DNA from: Sporomusa malonica
GTDB lineage: Bacteria; Bacillota; Negativicutes; Sporomusales; Sporomusaceae
Reading direction: 5' to 3'
DNA: 64,000 bases
NCBI RefSeq assembly: GCF_900176355.1
Contig: NZ_FWXI01000014.1
Span: 62,001-126,000, forward strand
Positions within the stretch are counted from its first letter, which is position 1, and each line of letters starts with the position of its first letter. Shown here piece by piece: positions 35,734 to 44,820 of the stretch. The translations under genes were made by a program, and so were the position numbers. The notes under the pieces were generated by a model. That model saw only the letters and a list, made by a program, of their open reading frames with translations, made no database searches and was not told the origin of the DNA.

Positions 35734-35749
35734 TTTGCAATTTTGATGC

Positions 35750-35778
35750 TTGACTTTTAAAGTTGACCGTAATATAAT
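35750..35778 (+). promoter_or_regulatory. Promoter of tRNA-Val
   Basis: TTGACT, 17-base spacer, TATAAT, 14 bases before the tRNA. Confidence 0.8.
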
Positions 35779-35792
35779 TACAAATATGTTAG

Positions 35793-35869
35793 GGGACTAT
35801 AGCTCAGTTGGTTAGAGTACTACGTTGACATCGTAGGGGTCACTGGTTCGAGTCCAGTTAGTCCCACCA
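35793..35869 (+). tRNA. tRNA-Val (GAC)
   Basis: Acceptor GGGACTA / TAGTCCC, anticodon stem CTACG / CGTAG with loop TTGACAT (GAC), T arm CTGGTTCGAGTCCAG, CCA encoded. Stands alone with its own terminator. Confidence 0.95.
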
Positions 35870-35878
35870 GTACATAAC

Positions 35879-35909
35879 GGTTCACAGGTTTTTGCCTGTG
35901 AACCTTTTT
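35879..35909 (+). terminator. Terminator of tRNA-Val
   Basis: GGTTCACAGG / CCTGTGAACC followed by TTTTT. Confidence 0.92.
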
Positions 35910-35932
35910 GATTTTTTTTAAAAATACTAAAA

Positions 35933-35962
35933 CAAAAAAACCTTGCCATAACCGGCAAGGTT
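35933..35962 (-). terminator. Terminator of minus-strand tRNA cluster
   Basis: On the minus strand AACCTTGCCGG / CCGGCAAGG-type stem (CCTTGCC...GGCAAGG) followed by TTTTTTT. Confidence 0.85.
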
Positions 35963-35976
35963 CTAAAAATCTAATA

Positions 35977-36053
35977 TGGTGGCGGCGCAGGGATTTGAAC
36001 CCCGGACACTTCGGGTATGAACCGAATGCTCTAGCCAGCTGAGCTACGCCGCC
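35977..36053 (-). tRNA. tRNA-Met (CAT), elongator
   Basis: Acceptor GGCGGCG / CGCCGCC, anticodon loop GTTCATACC as in Firmicute elongator tRNA-Met, T arm GGGGTTCAAATCCC, CCA encoded. Confidence 0.94.
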
Positions 36054-36062
36054 AAACAAATA

Positions 36063-36138
36063 TGGAGCTAGTGACCGGGATTGAACCGGTGACCTTATCC
36101 TTACCAAGGATACGCTCTACCGACTGAGCTACACCAGC
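36063..36138 (-). tRNA. tRNA-Thr (GGT)
   Basis: Acceptor GCTGGTG / CACTAGC (one G-T), anticodon stem TATCC / GGATA with loop TTGGTAA (GGT), T arm CCGGTTCAATCCCGG, CCA encoded. Confidence 0.94.
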
Positions 36139-36140
36139 AT

Positions 36141-36216
<76 letters not shown>

Positions 36217-36241
36217 ATATTGGCTTTTTACCACAAAGTAG

Positions 36242-36270
36242 ATTATATAGCACGACAGATACTATGTCAA
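36242..36270 (-). promoter_or_regulatory. Promoter of minus-strand tRNA cluster
   Basis: On the minus strand TTGACA, 17-base spacer, TATAAT: a perfect consensus promoter 25 bases before tRNA-fMet. Confidence 0.92.
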
Positions 36271-36379
36271 TGTCTTTTTGATTAACTCATGTAGTAATTA
36301 TTGGATTTTCATGTGCCGTTGACTACTAGCAATTAATGGTGTATATTAAATTATTGTACTGTTTACGTTATTAAGAGGT

Positions 36380-36742
36380 TTATTCTCCGATGAATTTGTT
36401 ATAAAAGTAATCTGGATTTACAGCACAGGGCACAACGGCATGGAATCTCAGCCAATCCTGACCAGATATATGTTTGCTTAGCAGGTAGGTTTTTGCTGGA
36501 AAGTCCCGCTCATCAACAGTGAGAAGTTGATCATCTTTCATAGCACTGTCAAGATCATCTCGCGAAAAACGGTCAGTATAAAAATACTGTTCAATTGATT
36601 TAAGCTTGCCATCATTATCATAAACTGCGTCAAAATATACAGCGCCGCAATCGACAGTAAACTCATAGGCGCCGTCTTCTGAAAGCGCACGGCCATCAAT
36701 ACAAACTTTTTTGACTGGCAGTTGACTCATGTGTATACTCAT
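36380..36742 (-). CDS. Hypothetical protein
   Basis: Unrecognised protein of 120 residues with mixed alpha/beta character and no signal peptide or membrane segment. It contains VDCGAVYFDAVYDNDGKLKS and a Phe/Tyr-rich C-terminus (NPDYFYNKFIGE). ATG at 36742 on the minus strand follows GGAGGGACACTT, and a second in-frame ATG lies 4 codons later. Divergent from prfC. The good ribosome site and normal codon use support a real gene. Confidence 0.65.
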   Translation of the reverse strand: MSIHMSQLPVKKVCIDGRALSEDGAYEFTVDCGAVYFDAVYDNDGKLKSIEQYFYTDRFSRDDLDSAMKDDQLLTVDERDFPAKTYLLSKHISGQDWLRFHAVVPCAVNPDYFYNKFIGE

Positions 36743-36835
36743 AAGTGTCCCTCCATTAATAGTCTCAATATGATTATGCCCGGTAATAGGACAGTTATGC
36801 CGTAGAAATAATATAATTAACCTTAGGAGGCAATA

Positions 36836-38440
36836 ATGTCAAACCTTGCTCCCGAAACTAATAAACGACGCACCTTTGCTATTATATCTCACCCTGATGC
36901 CGGTAAAACAACGTTAACAGAAAAGTTACTGCTTTACGGAGGTGCCATTCGCCTGGCCGGTTCGGTAAAGGCTAGAAAAGCGCAAAAACATGCCGTATCA
37001 GACTGGATGGAGATTGAAAAGCAGCGTGGTATTTCAGTAACATCAAGTGTGCTTCAATTTGATTATGACGGTTACCGTGTTAACATATTAGATACCCCTG
37101 GTCACCAGGACTTTAGTGAAGATACATATCGTACGCTGATGGCCGCCGATAGTGCAGTTATGCTCATCGATGTGGCTAAAGGTGTTGAGGAGCAGACAAA
37201 AAAACTGTTTCAGGTTTGTAAACAACGGGGAATACCGGTATTTACTTTTGTTAATAAGCTTGACCGCTATGGTCGCAACCCTTTTGAACTGATGGAAGAA
37301 ATCGAAAATATTTTAGGAATTCGCGCCTTTCCGATGAACTGGCCCATTGGAATTGACGGTAATTATAGCGGGATATACGTACGCAAAGAAGCCAAGATTG
37401 AGTTGTTTGAACGCGGCGGTGTACACGGTCAATGGGCCTTGCCATCAACACAGGGTAGTGTAGATGACCCCGCTTTTAAAGAAATTCTTGGCGCTGACAT
37501 TCATCAAGCGCTGTGTGATGACATTGCGCTTTTAGATGCAGCAGGCGAAGAATTCGATTTTGATAAAGTAGCCCGTGGGGAACTTACCCCCATGTTCTTT
37601 GGTAGCGCAATGACTAACTTCGGAGTACGTTTATTTTTGGAAGACTTTTTGGAGCTGGCACCGCCGCCTATGCCCCGAGTATCCTCAGAAGGGTTGATTA
37701 ACCCCAGCGATGATAATTTTTCGGCGTTTGTCTTTAAAATTCAGGCTAATATGAATCCAGCCCATCGTGATCGTCTGGCCTTTATGCGGATTTGCTCAGG
37801 TAAGTTTGAACGAGGCATGACAGTCTATCATGCTCAGTCCGGTAAACCAGTAAAGTTAGCTCAACCGCAGCAGTTTTTGGCTCAGGAGCGGACAATTATT
37901 GATGAAGCTTATCCAGGAGATATTGTCGGTTTGTTTGACCCTGGGATATTTGGTATTGGCGATACTTTATGCCAAGAAGGTTTTAATTTTAAATTCCAAG
38001 ACTTCCCCGTGTTTCCGCCAGAACAATTTGCCCGTGTACAAGCTAAAGATACCATGAAGCGCAAGCAATTTGTTAAAGGTATGACTCAACTGACCCAGGA
38101 AGGGGCTGTCCAGGTATTTCGTCAGCCAGATTATGGGGTAGAGTCTTTTATCATTGGGGTTGTTGGTTCTCTACAGTTCGAAGTGCTTGAATACCGTCTA
38201 AAACATGAATACGGTGTTGATATTTTAATGAACCGGCTGCCATACTCTGTAGCCAGATGGCTTAGCGGTGAAAATATTGATGTAAAGTCTATGAAAAATA
38301 TGGATAGCGGGCTTTTTGTGCAAGATATTAAAGATAGACCGGTCGCTTTGATCAGCAATGAATGGCAGCTCAGATGGGTCATGGAACGCAACCCAGACAT
38401 TGAATTTTTGGTTGTGCCTGAAGATGCGCGGCTTGTCTAA
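36836..38440 (+). CDS. prfC: Peptide chain release factor 3
   Basis: Translational GTPase that recycles RF1/RF2, 534 residues. G motifs: SHPDAGKTTLTEKLL (G1, near 18), the switch region with GISVTSS, DTPGHQDFSEDTYR (G3, near 84) and FVNKLDR (G4, near 138). The remainder (domain II and III) is full length. ATG 36836 follows TAGGAGGCAATA. It is followed 12 bases later by a small PH-like gene. Confidence 0.96.
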   Translation: MSNLAPETNKRRTFAIISHPDAGKTTLTEKLLLYGGAIRLAGSVKARKAQKHAVSDWMEIEKQRGISVTSSVLQFDYDGYRVNILDTPGHQDFSEDTYRTLMAADSAVMLIDVAKGVEEQTKKLFQVCKQRGIPVFTFVNKLDRYGRNPFELMEEIENILGIRAFPMNWPIGIDGNYSGIYVRKEAKIELFERGGVHGQWALPSTQGSVDDPAFKEILGADIHQALCDDIALLDAAGEEFDFDKVARGELTPMFFGSAMTNFGVRLFLEDFLELAPPPMPRVSSEGLINPSDDNFSAFVFKIQANMNPAHRDRLAFMRICSGKFERGMTVYHAQSGKPVKLAQPQQFLAQERTIIDEAYPGDIVGLFDPGIFGIGDTLCQEGFNFKFQDFPVFPPEQFARVQAKDTMKRKQFVKGMTQLTQEGAVQVFRQPDYGVESFIIGVVGSLQFEVLEYRLKHEYGVDILMNRLPYSVARWLSGENIDVKSMKNMDSGLFVQDIKDRPVALISNEWQLRWVMERNPDIEFLVVPEDARLV

Positions 38441-38452
38441 GGGAGGGTTTGT

Positions 38453-38779
38453 ATGTATAGCTTCCCGTTAGAAGCAGATGAGACCATTGTGAAAAAGTGT
38501 CTTGCGAGTTATAGCTGTGACGGAGATGTTTTAAGCGGAGCGCTCTACTTAACAGATTATCGGCTGGTATTTGTTGGCTATGCCCTCAGCATAAGCAATA
38601 AATATATGGATGAGGTGCCGCTGGCCCATATTAAAGAATTGCGACCTGAAAAGACTTTTTTCCTTATCCCTAATGTGCTTAAAGTCGTTACTATCAAAGA
38701 TAAAGTAATTAAATTTGTTATAAAAGGCCGGAATCAATGGCTTGAGGAGATTTACAAGCAAATAGACATGGTAAACTAA
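38453..38779 (+). CDS. Small GRAM/PH-like domain protein
   Basis: Soluble protein of 108 residues made of beta strands and one C-terminal helix. The pattern SGALYLTDYRLVFVGYAL followed by VPLAHIKELRP and VKFVIKGRNQWLEEIYKQI-like residues resembles bacterial PH/GRAM domains. ATG 38453 follows AAGGGAGGGTTTGT. Probably co-transcribed with prfC. The fold is inferred from the pattern; function unknown. Confidence 0.7.
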   Translation: MYSFPLEADETIVKKCLASYSCDGDVLSGALYLTDYRLVFVGYALSISNKYMDEVPLAHIKELRPEKTFFLIPNVLKVVTIKDKVIKFVIKGRNQWLEEIYKQIDMVN

Positions 38780-38858
38780 ACCGCCAAAACACTTCATCCC
38801 CCTCATTGTATGCAAATACACTGTGGAACATATAATATATGGGAAGGGAGTGAGGGTG

Positions 38859-39764
38859 GTGAAGTTACTTTCGATCGGCCTGAACGGGACAACTGGAAAT
38901 ATCAGGGAAAAACTGGAAAACGACTGTAAAACGCTGACCCAAGAAGGCTTCCGGGTAGTCATAGAAGAGCTTGATAAAGGCGGTTATAAATTTCTCGGCG
39001 TAAATATCAGTGATGGCGAGCTATCTTTTCGTAATTATGAACGGATAAAGAGTATGCTAAGAGGTAGTGTATCGCAGATACTGGCCGACTGGATTATAAC
39101 TAATGAAGAAAACAAGCTTATAAATAAAATTGTTACCAGCAACTATTTTTATTTTAATAACGACGAACGCGCTGTGGTCGAATCCAATGCCATGAAAGCG
39201 TTGAGTGTTAGCCCAGCTACCCGGTATGACTTAGTTCTGTCACGAATTTTAGATTATCTTGATAATCACCATGAGTTAGTACTTGACGGTTTTATGAATT
39301 TTAGGCTTAAGGATTATCGCCTCCAATTGTCTGAGGTTATTGACAAAGTGGTCGATGACTTCATGATGGAACTCGAATATAAGGAATTTATACGAGTTTT
39401 GCGCTATTTTGTTGATGTTCAGGAGCCGCGAGTGGAAGAAGCGCATGTGGTTATCAGCGGCATCGGCGTGTTCAAAATATACGACTCACAGCGCAAAATA
39501 ATAAACAATCAATACCTGGAAAATGCTGTGCTGCAAAGCCAGAGTGCAGGCGATTCAACTAACCTTAATTATGAAGATTTATTAATAAGCGCACTGATTA
39601 CCATTGCACCTCATAATATTATGGTACATAGCACCAACCGAGTTAGAGATCAGGAGGCATTAGAAACAATAAGAAGTGTTTTTGATGGCCGGGTACTATT
39701 ATGTGACGGATGTGAAATGTGTGTAGCCGACTATACAGGAAAATCTACTCATACCGAGTTATAG
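38859..39764 (+). CDS. ytxC: YtxC-family sporulation protein
   Basis: Protein of 301 residues matching YtxC: a helical N-terminal half, LVLDGFMNFRLKDYRLQLSEVIDKVVDDFM in the centre (about 138-168), and a C-terminal TIAPHNIMVHSTN segment followed by CDGCEMC. YtxC is encoded beside thrS in Bacillus, as here, and is annotated as sporulation-related. GTG 38859 is chosen from three adjacent GTG codons because AAGGGAG lies 8 bases upstream. Biochemical role unknown. Confidence 0.85.
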   Translation: MKLLSIGLNGTTGNIREKLENDCKTLTQEGFRVVIEELDKGGYKFLGVNISDGELSFRNYERIKSMLRGSVSQILADWIITNEENKLINKIVTSNYFYFNNDERAVVESNAMKALSVSPATRYDLVLSRILDYLDNHHELVLDGFMNFRLKDYRLQLSEVIDKVVDDFMMELEYKEFIRVLRYFVDVQEPRVEEAHVVISGIGVFKIYDSQRKIINNQYLENAVLQSQSAGDSTNLNYEDLLISALITIAPHNIMVHSTNRVRDQEALETIRSVFDGRVLLCDGCEMCVADYTGKSTHTEL

Positions 39765-39799
39765 CCTTGACAATGGTTTTGAATTGGTATATAATTTTT

Positions 39800-40070
39800 G
39801 ATAATTAAACACTGCGATTAACAGTAATGCCGAGGACAAGATGAAGTATTGAAAGGCGTTCCAGAGAAAAGATGTCATAGGCTGTAAGCATCTTTACGCA
39901 AACCAAGCGTTCATTACCACCTCGAAACTGCTTAGCTGAACAAGTACGTGTAAGCTGAGCCGGGGGATAACTCCCCGTTATCAAATACTGAGATGGCATT
40001 GCGCCAAGCAGGGTGGAACCACGGGTATAAAACTCTCGTCCCTATAGGGAATGAGAGTTTTTTTATTTTG
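39800..40070 (+). promoter_or_regulatory. T-box leader of thrS
   Basis: T-box AGGGTGGAACCACGGGT at about 40009-40025. ACC in TTACCACC (about 39915-39922) fits a Thr specifier. The terminator AACTCTCGTCCCTA / TAGGGAATGAGAGTT is followed by T7. Uncharged tRNA-Thr should induce thrS. Confidence 0.92.
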
Positions 40071-40088
40071 TTAAGGAGGCTGCCGAAC

Positions 40089-41999
40089 ATGAACAAAATT
40101 AAGATGACGTTAAAAGACGGAGCAGTGCGCGAAGTCGAACAAGGAATAACACTGGCCCAAGCTGCTGAATCAATTAGCCGCAATTTAGCTAAAGCAGCGT
40201 TAGTTGCCAAGGTAGACGGTAAAGTAATAGATTTGTCTGCCAAACTTGAAAAAGATGCAGCAGTCGAATTTTTGACATTTGAAGATGCTGAAGGCAAAGA
40301 TGCTTTGCGGCATACATCATCGCATATTCTGGCCCAAGCTGTTAAACGCCTATATGATGATGTTAAGATAGGAATTGGTCCCGCGATTGCGAACGGTTTC
40401 TATTATGATTTTGATACTACCCATATTTTTACTCCTGAAGACTTGGGAAAAATTCAGGCCGAAATGGAAACCATAGTTAAGGAAAACCTGCCGCTTGAAC
40501 GCCGGACAGTCAGTCGCGATGAGGCAATTGAGCTATTTGGCGAACAAGGTGAGGTATATAAACAGGAACTTATTCGTGATTTGCCAGAAGATGTGCAAAT
40601 ATCGCTGTATAAACAAGGCGAATTTGTTGACTTATGTGCAGGACCCCATGTTCATTCCACTGGACGTGTTAAAGCTATCAAGCTTCAAAGCATTGCCGGT
40701 GCCTACTGGCGTGGGGACGAAAAACGGAAAATGCTGCAGCGTATCTATGGAACATCATTTGAGAAAAAAGCAGACCTAGAAGCTTATATAACTATGATGG
40801 AAGAGGCGGCCAAGCGTGACCATCGCAAGTTAGGGCGTGAACTCGATCTGTTCAGTATTCAGGATGAGGGCCCGGGCTTCCCATTCTTTCATCCGAAGGG
40901 TATGGTTATCCGGAATGAGCTGGAAGCCTTTTGGCGCAAACTGCATGTAAAGTACGGCTATCAGGAAATCAAGACCCCGATTATTTTACATCAAAAACTA
41001 TGGCAGCAGTCAGGTCACTGGGATCACTACCGGCAGAATATGTATTTTACGAAAATTGACGAAGAAGGTTATGCAGTAAAGCCCATGAACTGTCCGGGCG
41101 GTATTCTGATATATCGCACACAGCACCATAGTTATCGTGATTTTCCGCTGCGCACCTGTGAGCTAGGACTTGTTCACCGCCATGAGATTTCTGGAGCGTT
41201 GCACGGACTTATGCGAGTGCGCAGTTTTACACAGGATGATTCTCATATTTTTATGCTTCCGTCGCAAATCAAGGCTGAAATTAAGAAAGTTATTGAGCTC
41301 TTTAATACTGTGTACAGCGTATTTGGCTTGTCCTATCACGCTGAGTTGAGTACCAAACCGGCAAAGGCTATGGGTTCTGATGAGATATGGGAAACTGCGA
41401 CAACTGCGCTGAGAGAGGCGTTAGAAGAGCTTGATATGCCTTTTAAAATTAATCCCGGGGATGGCGCTTTTTATGGCCCCAAAATTGACTTCCATCTGAA
41501 AGATTCCATTGGCCGTACTTGGCAATGCGGTACCATTCAGCTTGATATGCTAATGCCAGAAAAATTTGACTTGACTTATATTGGCGAAGATGGCCTTAAG
41601 CATCGTCCGGTAATGATTCACCGCGTGGCCTACGGAAGTATAGAACGGTTTATCGGGATTCTAATCGAACATTTCGCCGGAGCTTTCCCCATTTGGCTTG
41701 CGCCCGTGCAGGTTAAGATTTTGCCAATAAGTGAACGGCATGCTGATTACGCTAGAGAAATAGCTCAAGAAATGCGTGACCAGGACATTCGTGTGGATGT
41801 TGATGACCGTAACGAAAAAATTGGGTACAAAATTCGTGAAGCCCAGTTAGAAAAAGTTCCTTATATGCTGGTTGTCGGTGACAAAGAAGCTGAGACGCGT
41901 TGTGTTGCTGTTCGTAAGCGCGGCCAAGGCGATATTGGTGCAATGCCTGTTGACAGCTTTGTTACCACAGTGATTGCCGAGATTGCTGCTAAAAGTTGA
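40089..41999 (+). CDS. thrS: Threonyl-tRNA synthetase
   Basis: Class II synthetase of 636 residues: TGS domain (about 1-62), editing domain with HTSSHILAQAVKRLY and CAGPHVHSTGRV, catalytic core with PMNCPGGILIY and RSFTQDDSHIFM, and an anticodon-binding C-terminal domain from LAPVQVKILPI. ATG 40089 follows AAGGAGGCTGCCGAAC; the in-frame extension upstream is T-box RNA. Full length. Confidence 0.97.
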   Translation: MNKIKMTLKDGAVREVEQGITLAQAAESISRNLAKAALVAKVDGKVIDLSAKLEKDAAVEFLTFEDAEGKDALRHTSSHILAQAVKRLYDDVKIGIGPAIANGFYYDFDTTHIFTPEDLGKIQAEMETIVKENLPLERRTVSRDEAIELFGEQGEVYKQELIRDLPEDVQISLYKQGEFVDLCAGPHVHSTGRVKAIKLQSIAGAYWRGDEKRKMLQRIYGTSFEKKADLEAYITMMEEAAKRDHRKLGRELDLFSIQDEGPGFPFFHPKGMVIRNELEAFWRKLHVKYGYQEIKTPIILHQKLWQQSGHWDHYRQNMYFTKIDEEGYAVKPMNCPGGILIYRTQHHSYRDFPLRTCELGLVHRHEISGALHGLMRVRSFTQDDSHIFMLPSQIKAEIKKVIELFNTVYSVFGLSYHAELSTKPAKAMGSDEIWETATTALREALEELDMPFKINPGDGAFYGPKIDFHLKDSIGRTWQCGTIQLDMLMPEKFDLTYIGEDGLKHRPVMIHRVAYGSIERFIGILIEHFAGAFPIWLAPVQVKILPISERHADYAREIAQEMRDQDIRVDVDDRNEKIGYKIREAQLEKVPYMLVVGDKEAETRCVAVRKRGQGDIGAMPVDSFVTTVIAEIAAKS

Positions 42000-42018
42000 T
42001 ATTTTTAAAGAAAACAAC

Positions 42019-42047
42019 TTGACTTCTATGGTATAAGGTGTTAATAT
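42019..42047 (+). promoter_or_regulatory. Promoter of infC operon
   Basis: TTGACT, 17-base spacer, TAATAT, in the thrS-infC gap. Confidence 0.55.
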
Positions 42048-42067
42048 TATCAAGTAAATTGAATCGA

Positions 42068-42200
42068 TTTTAAAGCAGAAGCCATCCGCTTCTCACCTTA
42101 CAGCGCCTGCAGGGTAGTTAGTAGGGTATTATCAAGCAAATCATTATTGGATTGTGCTGTTACGCGGGTGGTTTATGCCATCCGTTTTTTATTTTAGCAA
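42068..42200 (+). promoter_or_regulatory. L20-type autoregulatory leader of infC-rpmI-rplT
   Basis: Structured leader: GCAGAAGCC...GGCTTCT-like arm near 42075-42095, a GC-rich core (CAGCGCCTGCAGGG) and a terminator CGGGTGG / CCATCCG followed by TTTTTT (about 42164-42190). Position and architecture fit the Firmicute L20 leader, where excess L20 promotes termination. Confidence 0.7.
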
Positions 42201-42223
42201 AGTATATTAGGAGGTGAGCGGCA

Positions 42224-42760
42224 ATTAGCAAAGAAACTTTAAAGATGAACGAAGAAATTCGGGCAAGGGAAGTTCGGTTAGTTAGCAGCACTAATGAGCA
42301 GCTGGGGATTATGTTGCTGAGAGACGCGTTGCGTTTGGCAGTGGAGCAAAACCTTGACTTGGTGGAAGTAGCACCAACAGCTAAGCCACCAGTATGCCGG
42401 ATTATGGATTTTGGCAAATTCCGGTATGAGCAGCAAAAACGCGACAAAGAAGTCAAAAAGAAGCAAAAGGTAGTTGCGCTTAAAGAAGTTAAACTCCGTC
42501 CCAACATTGAGGACCATGATTTTAACGTTAAGCTAAAGAATGCCCAGCGCTTTTTAGAAGACGGCGACAAAGTCAAAGTAACCATCATGTTCAGAGGACG
42601 TGAACTTTCTCATCCTGAACTTGGCAAACAAGTGCTGGTAAGAATGGCTAGCTTGCTTAAAGAGATGGCTAATATCGAACGTGATGCCAAGCTCGAAGGT
42701 AAAAATATGATTATGATTGTAGCTCCAAAGCCCAACAACAATACGCAATCTAGCACATAA
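42224..42760 (+). CDS. infC: Translation initiation factor IF-3
   Basis: Start-codon fidelity factor, 178 residues. It begins at ATT 42224, nine bases after TAGGAGG, giving MSKETLKMNEEIRAREVRLV as in IF-3 from other bacteria; ATG 42245 would remove conserved N-terminal residues. The AUU start is a known autoregulatory device of infC. The N-domain is followed by the lysine-rich linker (EQQKRDKEVKKKQKVVALKE) and the C-domain (VKVTIMFRGRELSHPELG). Operon infC-rpmI-rplT. Confidence 0.95.
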   Translation: MSKETLKMNEEIRAREVRLVSSTNEQLGIMLLRDALRLAVEQNLDLVEVAPTAKPPVCRIMDFGKFRYEQQKRDKEVKKKQKVVALKEVKLRPNIEDHDFNVKLKNAQRFLEDGDKVKVTIMFRGRELSHPELGKQVLVRMASLLKEMANIERDAKLEGKNMIMIVAPKPNNNTQSST

Positions 42761-42781
42761 ATAGAAAGGGGATATCCAACC

Positions 42782-42979
42782 ATGCCAAAAATGAAAACCC
42801 GCAGAAGCGCTGCTAAACGTTTCAAAGTAACTGGTAGCGGTGAATTTAAACGCGCCAAAGCCTTCAAGAGTCATATTCTTGAGAAAAAGTCTCCGTCCCG
42901 TAAACGCAACCTGCGTAAAGCAGCTATGGTTAGCAAATCTGACCATGACCGCGTAGTGAAAATGCTTCCTTACGCCTAA
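42782..42979 (+). CDS. rpmI: Ribosomal protein bL35
   Basis: Basic protein of 65 residues starting [20 protein letters not shown] and ending with [20 protein letters not shown], full length for L35. Start follows GAAAGGGGATATCCAACC. Large-subunit protein encoded between IF-3 and L20, as in nearly all bacteria. Confidence 0.97.
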   Translation: MPKMKTRRSAAKRFKVTGSGEFKRAKAFKSHILEKKSPSRKRNLRKAAMVSKSDHDRVVKMLPYA

Positions 42980-43019
42980 AGTATATAACAATTTATAAGT
43001 ACATCAGGAGGTATGTGAC

Positions 43020-43373
43020 ATGCCAAGAGTTAAAAAAGGCGTTACTGCACATAGACGTCATAAGAAGATTCTTAAATTAGCCAAAGGTTATCGCGGTTCT
43101 AAGAGCAAGCTGTTCAAAAAAGCCAACGAAACAGTGATGAAAGCGCTGTACTATGCGCGTCGTGACCGCCGCGCCAAGAAAGGCGACTTCCGTAAACTGT
43201 GGATTACCAGGATTAATGCTGCCGCTCGTATTAACGGCATTTCTTACAGCCAGCTTATCAATGGACTCAAAAAAGCTGGTGTAGAAGTTAACCGCAAAAT
43301 GCTGGCAGATCTGGCAGTTACCGATATGGCTGCATTCGGCAAGCTGGTAGGCACTGCAAAAGAGCAATTGTAA
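43020..43373 (+). CDS. rplT: Ribosomal protein bL20
   Basis: Large-subunit assembly protein of 117 residues with the long basic N-terminal helix ([20 protein letters not shown]) and globular domain ([20 protein letters not shown]). Probably the autorepressor of the operon. ATG 43020 follows AGGAGGTATGTGAC. Confidence 0.97.
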   Translation: MPRVKKGVTAHRRHKKILKLAKGYRGSKSKLFKKANETVMKALYYARRDRRAKKGDFRKLWITRINAAARINGISYSQLINGLKKAGVEVNRKMLADLAVTDMAAFGKLVGTAKEQL

Positions 43374-43377
43374 GTTT

Positions 43378-43412
43378 TTAAAAACTCTCGGAATATTTCC
43401 GAGAGTTTTTTT
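43378..43412 (+). terminator. Terminator of IF3 operon
   Basis: AAAACTCTCGGAA / TTCCGAGAGTTTTTTT. Confidence 0.93.
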
Positions 43413-43616
43413 GCGTCCTTAATGCATAATATATATATATATTGGAATTACTAGTAAACAAATCCAGAAAAGTATAATATAAGCTGAAAAATTTGATTTT
43501 TTAAAATTTTATTATAATGGGCAGGTTTTTTTAGGGTAGTGGCGAATAAAATATATAACCAATAATTACTAAAAACTTAATACTGGCTTACTATAACAAA
43601 AAAGGAGGAGTTACCC

Positions 43617-44465
43617 TTGGCCTTAGTAACAATGAAAGAATTACTCCAGGATGCAAGAAAAAGAAAGTATGCAGTAGGCGGTTTTAATGTATTTAATTTT
43701 GAGACTTTAGGCGCTGTGATTGAGGTGGCAGAAGAACTGAAAACTCCCCTGGTGCTTGGTATTCCTGAGCGTTTGTTTAAATTTGTCGATGTTGATACTC
43801 TTAGTGCGGCAATGATCAGAGGTGCACAAAAAGCATCTGTGCCTGTTGCGCTCCATCTTGACCATGGATATACTTACGAAGGGGTAATGAAAGCCATCCG
43901 CTGGGGATTTACTTCTGTTATGTTTGATGGTTCAGCCCTGTCTATTGAGGACAACTTAAAACGTACCAAGGAAATTACGCGCATAGCCCATTCGCTCGGT
44001 GTTTCAGTCGAGGGTGAATTGGGCTATGTTGGTTGTTACGACAATGTCAAAGATATAAATGAAGAAAACATAGTTAAACCAGATATTGCCTGCAATTTTG
44101 TAGAGAAAACCAAAGTCGATGCGTTGGCTGTGGCAGTAGGGACCAATCATGGGGTTTACCACGGCGGTCCCAAACTCAATTTTTCCCGGTTATCAGAACT
44201 AAACAATACAGTAAATGTACCGCTTGTTATGCATGGCGGTTCAAAGCTTACTAAAGAAGATTATCAAAGCTCAATTCAGTCAGGTATAACTAAAATTAAT
44301 ATTGCAACTGACATGTCGATGGCAGCTGGTGAAACCATACGAGCCGAGCTTGCTAAAAATCAGTCAGCTAACTATATTCATCTTATGTCGATGGTGAAAA
44401 AAGGTGTTAAGGATTCAGTCCGTAGATATATGCTATCTTTTGACTGCATCTCTAAAGCGATATAG
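43617..44465 (+). CDS. Class II fructose-bisphosphate/ketose-bisphosphate aldolase
   Basis: Zinc aldolase of 282 residues: KYAVGGFNVFNFETLGAV at the N-terminus, zinc ligands in VALHLDHGYTYE (about 82) and VGTNHGVYHGG (about 178), and LVMHGGSKLTKEDY (about 205). TTG 43617 follows AAAGGAGGAGTTACCC. Likely glycolytic or gluconeogenic; tagatose-type substrate specificity cannot be excluded. Confidence 0.92.
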   Translation: MALVTMKELLQDARKRKYAVGGFNVFNFETLGAVIEVAEELKTPLVLGIPERLFKFVDVDTLSAAMIRGAQKASVPVALHLDHGYTYEGVMKAIRWGFTSVMFDGSALSIEDNLKRTKEITRIAHSLGVSVEGELGYVGCYDNVKDINEENIVKPDIACNFVEKTKVDALAVAVGTNHGVYHGGPKLNFSRLSELNNTVNVPLVMHGGSKLTKEDYQSSIQSGITKINIATDMSMAAGETIRAELAKNQSANYIHLMSMVKKGVKDSVRRYMLSFDCISKAI

Positions 44466-44483
44466 GCGATAAAAGACTTATTT

Positions 44484-44516
44484 AATACCCCCGGCGCATA
44501 GCGACCGGGGGTATTT
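44484..44516 (+). terminator. Terminator after aldolase
   Basis: AATACCCCCGGCG / CGACCGGGGGTATT stem with a weak T tail; it may also serve the minus-strand small gene. Confidence 0.8.
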
Positions 44517-44542
44517 GTTACTTAAATTTGTATATATTAGTA

Positions 44543-44722
44543 TTAGTCTTTCATAGATGGTGGCTCGGGATTGCTTTCGCTGTATTCAGTTAGATTGTTG
44601 CGCAGTTTGTCTTGAATTTCGCCTGAGGTTACTGGCCGCTTATAGTTGACAGTTGCTGTGTTAGCTATATTTTTGTTAAAAATATGCTGCATAGTTGCTC
44701 CAGAATCTCCTGATGAATTCAA
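44543..44722 (-). CDS. 59-residue hypothetical small protein
   Basis: Short gene on the minus strand: TTG at 44722 preceded by AAGGGGGTGATAC (a near-perfect ribosome site), then an open frame of 59 residues (MNSSGDSGATMQHIFNKNIA... ending PEPPSMKD). Hydrophilic, rich in Asn, Ser and Thr, no membrane segment. It is the only plausible content of the gap between the aldolase and ktrB. It might be a small sporulation protein; function unknown. Confidence 0.6.
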   Translation of the reverse strand: MNSSGDSGATMQHIFNKNIANTATVNYKRPVTSGEIQDKLRNNLTEYSESNPEPPSMKD

Positions 44723-44820
44723 AGTATCACCCCCTTTTTAAATAGTTTATCCAGGAGCTTGTTTAGTTTTCTTAATTTGGGTATAATTTTTAGGTATAGT
44801 TGAATAAGAGGTGGAATATT

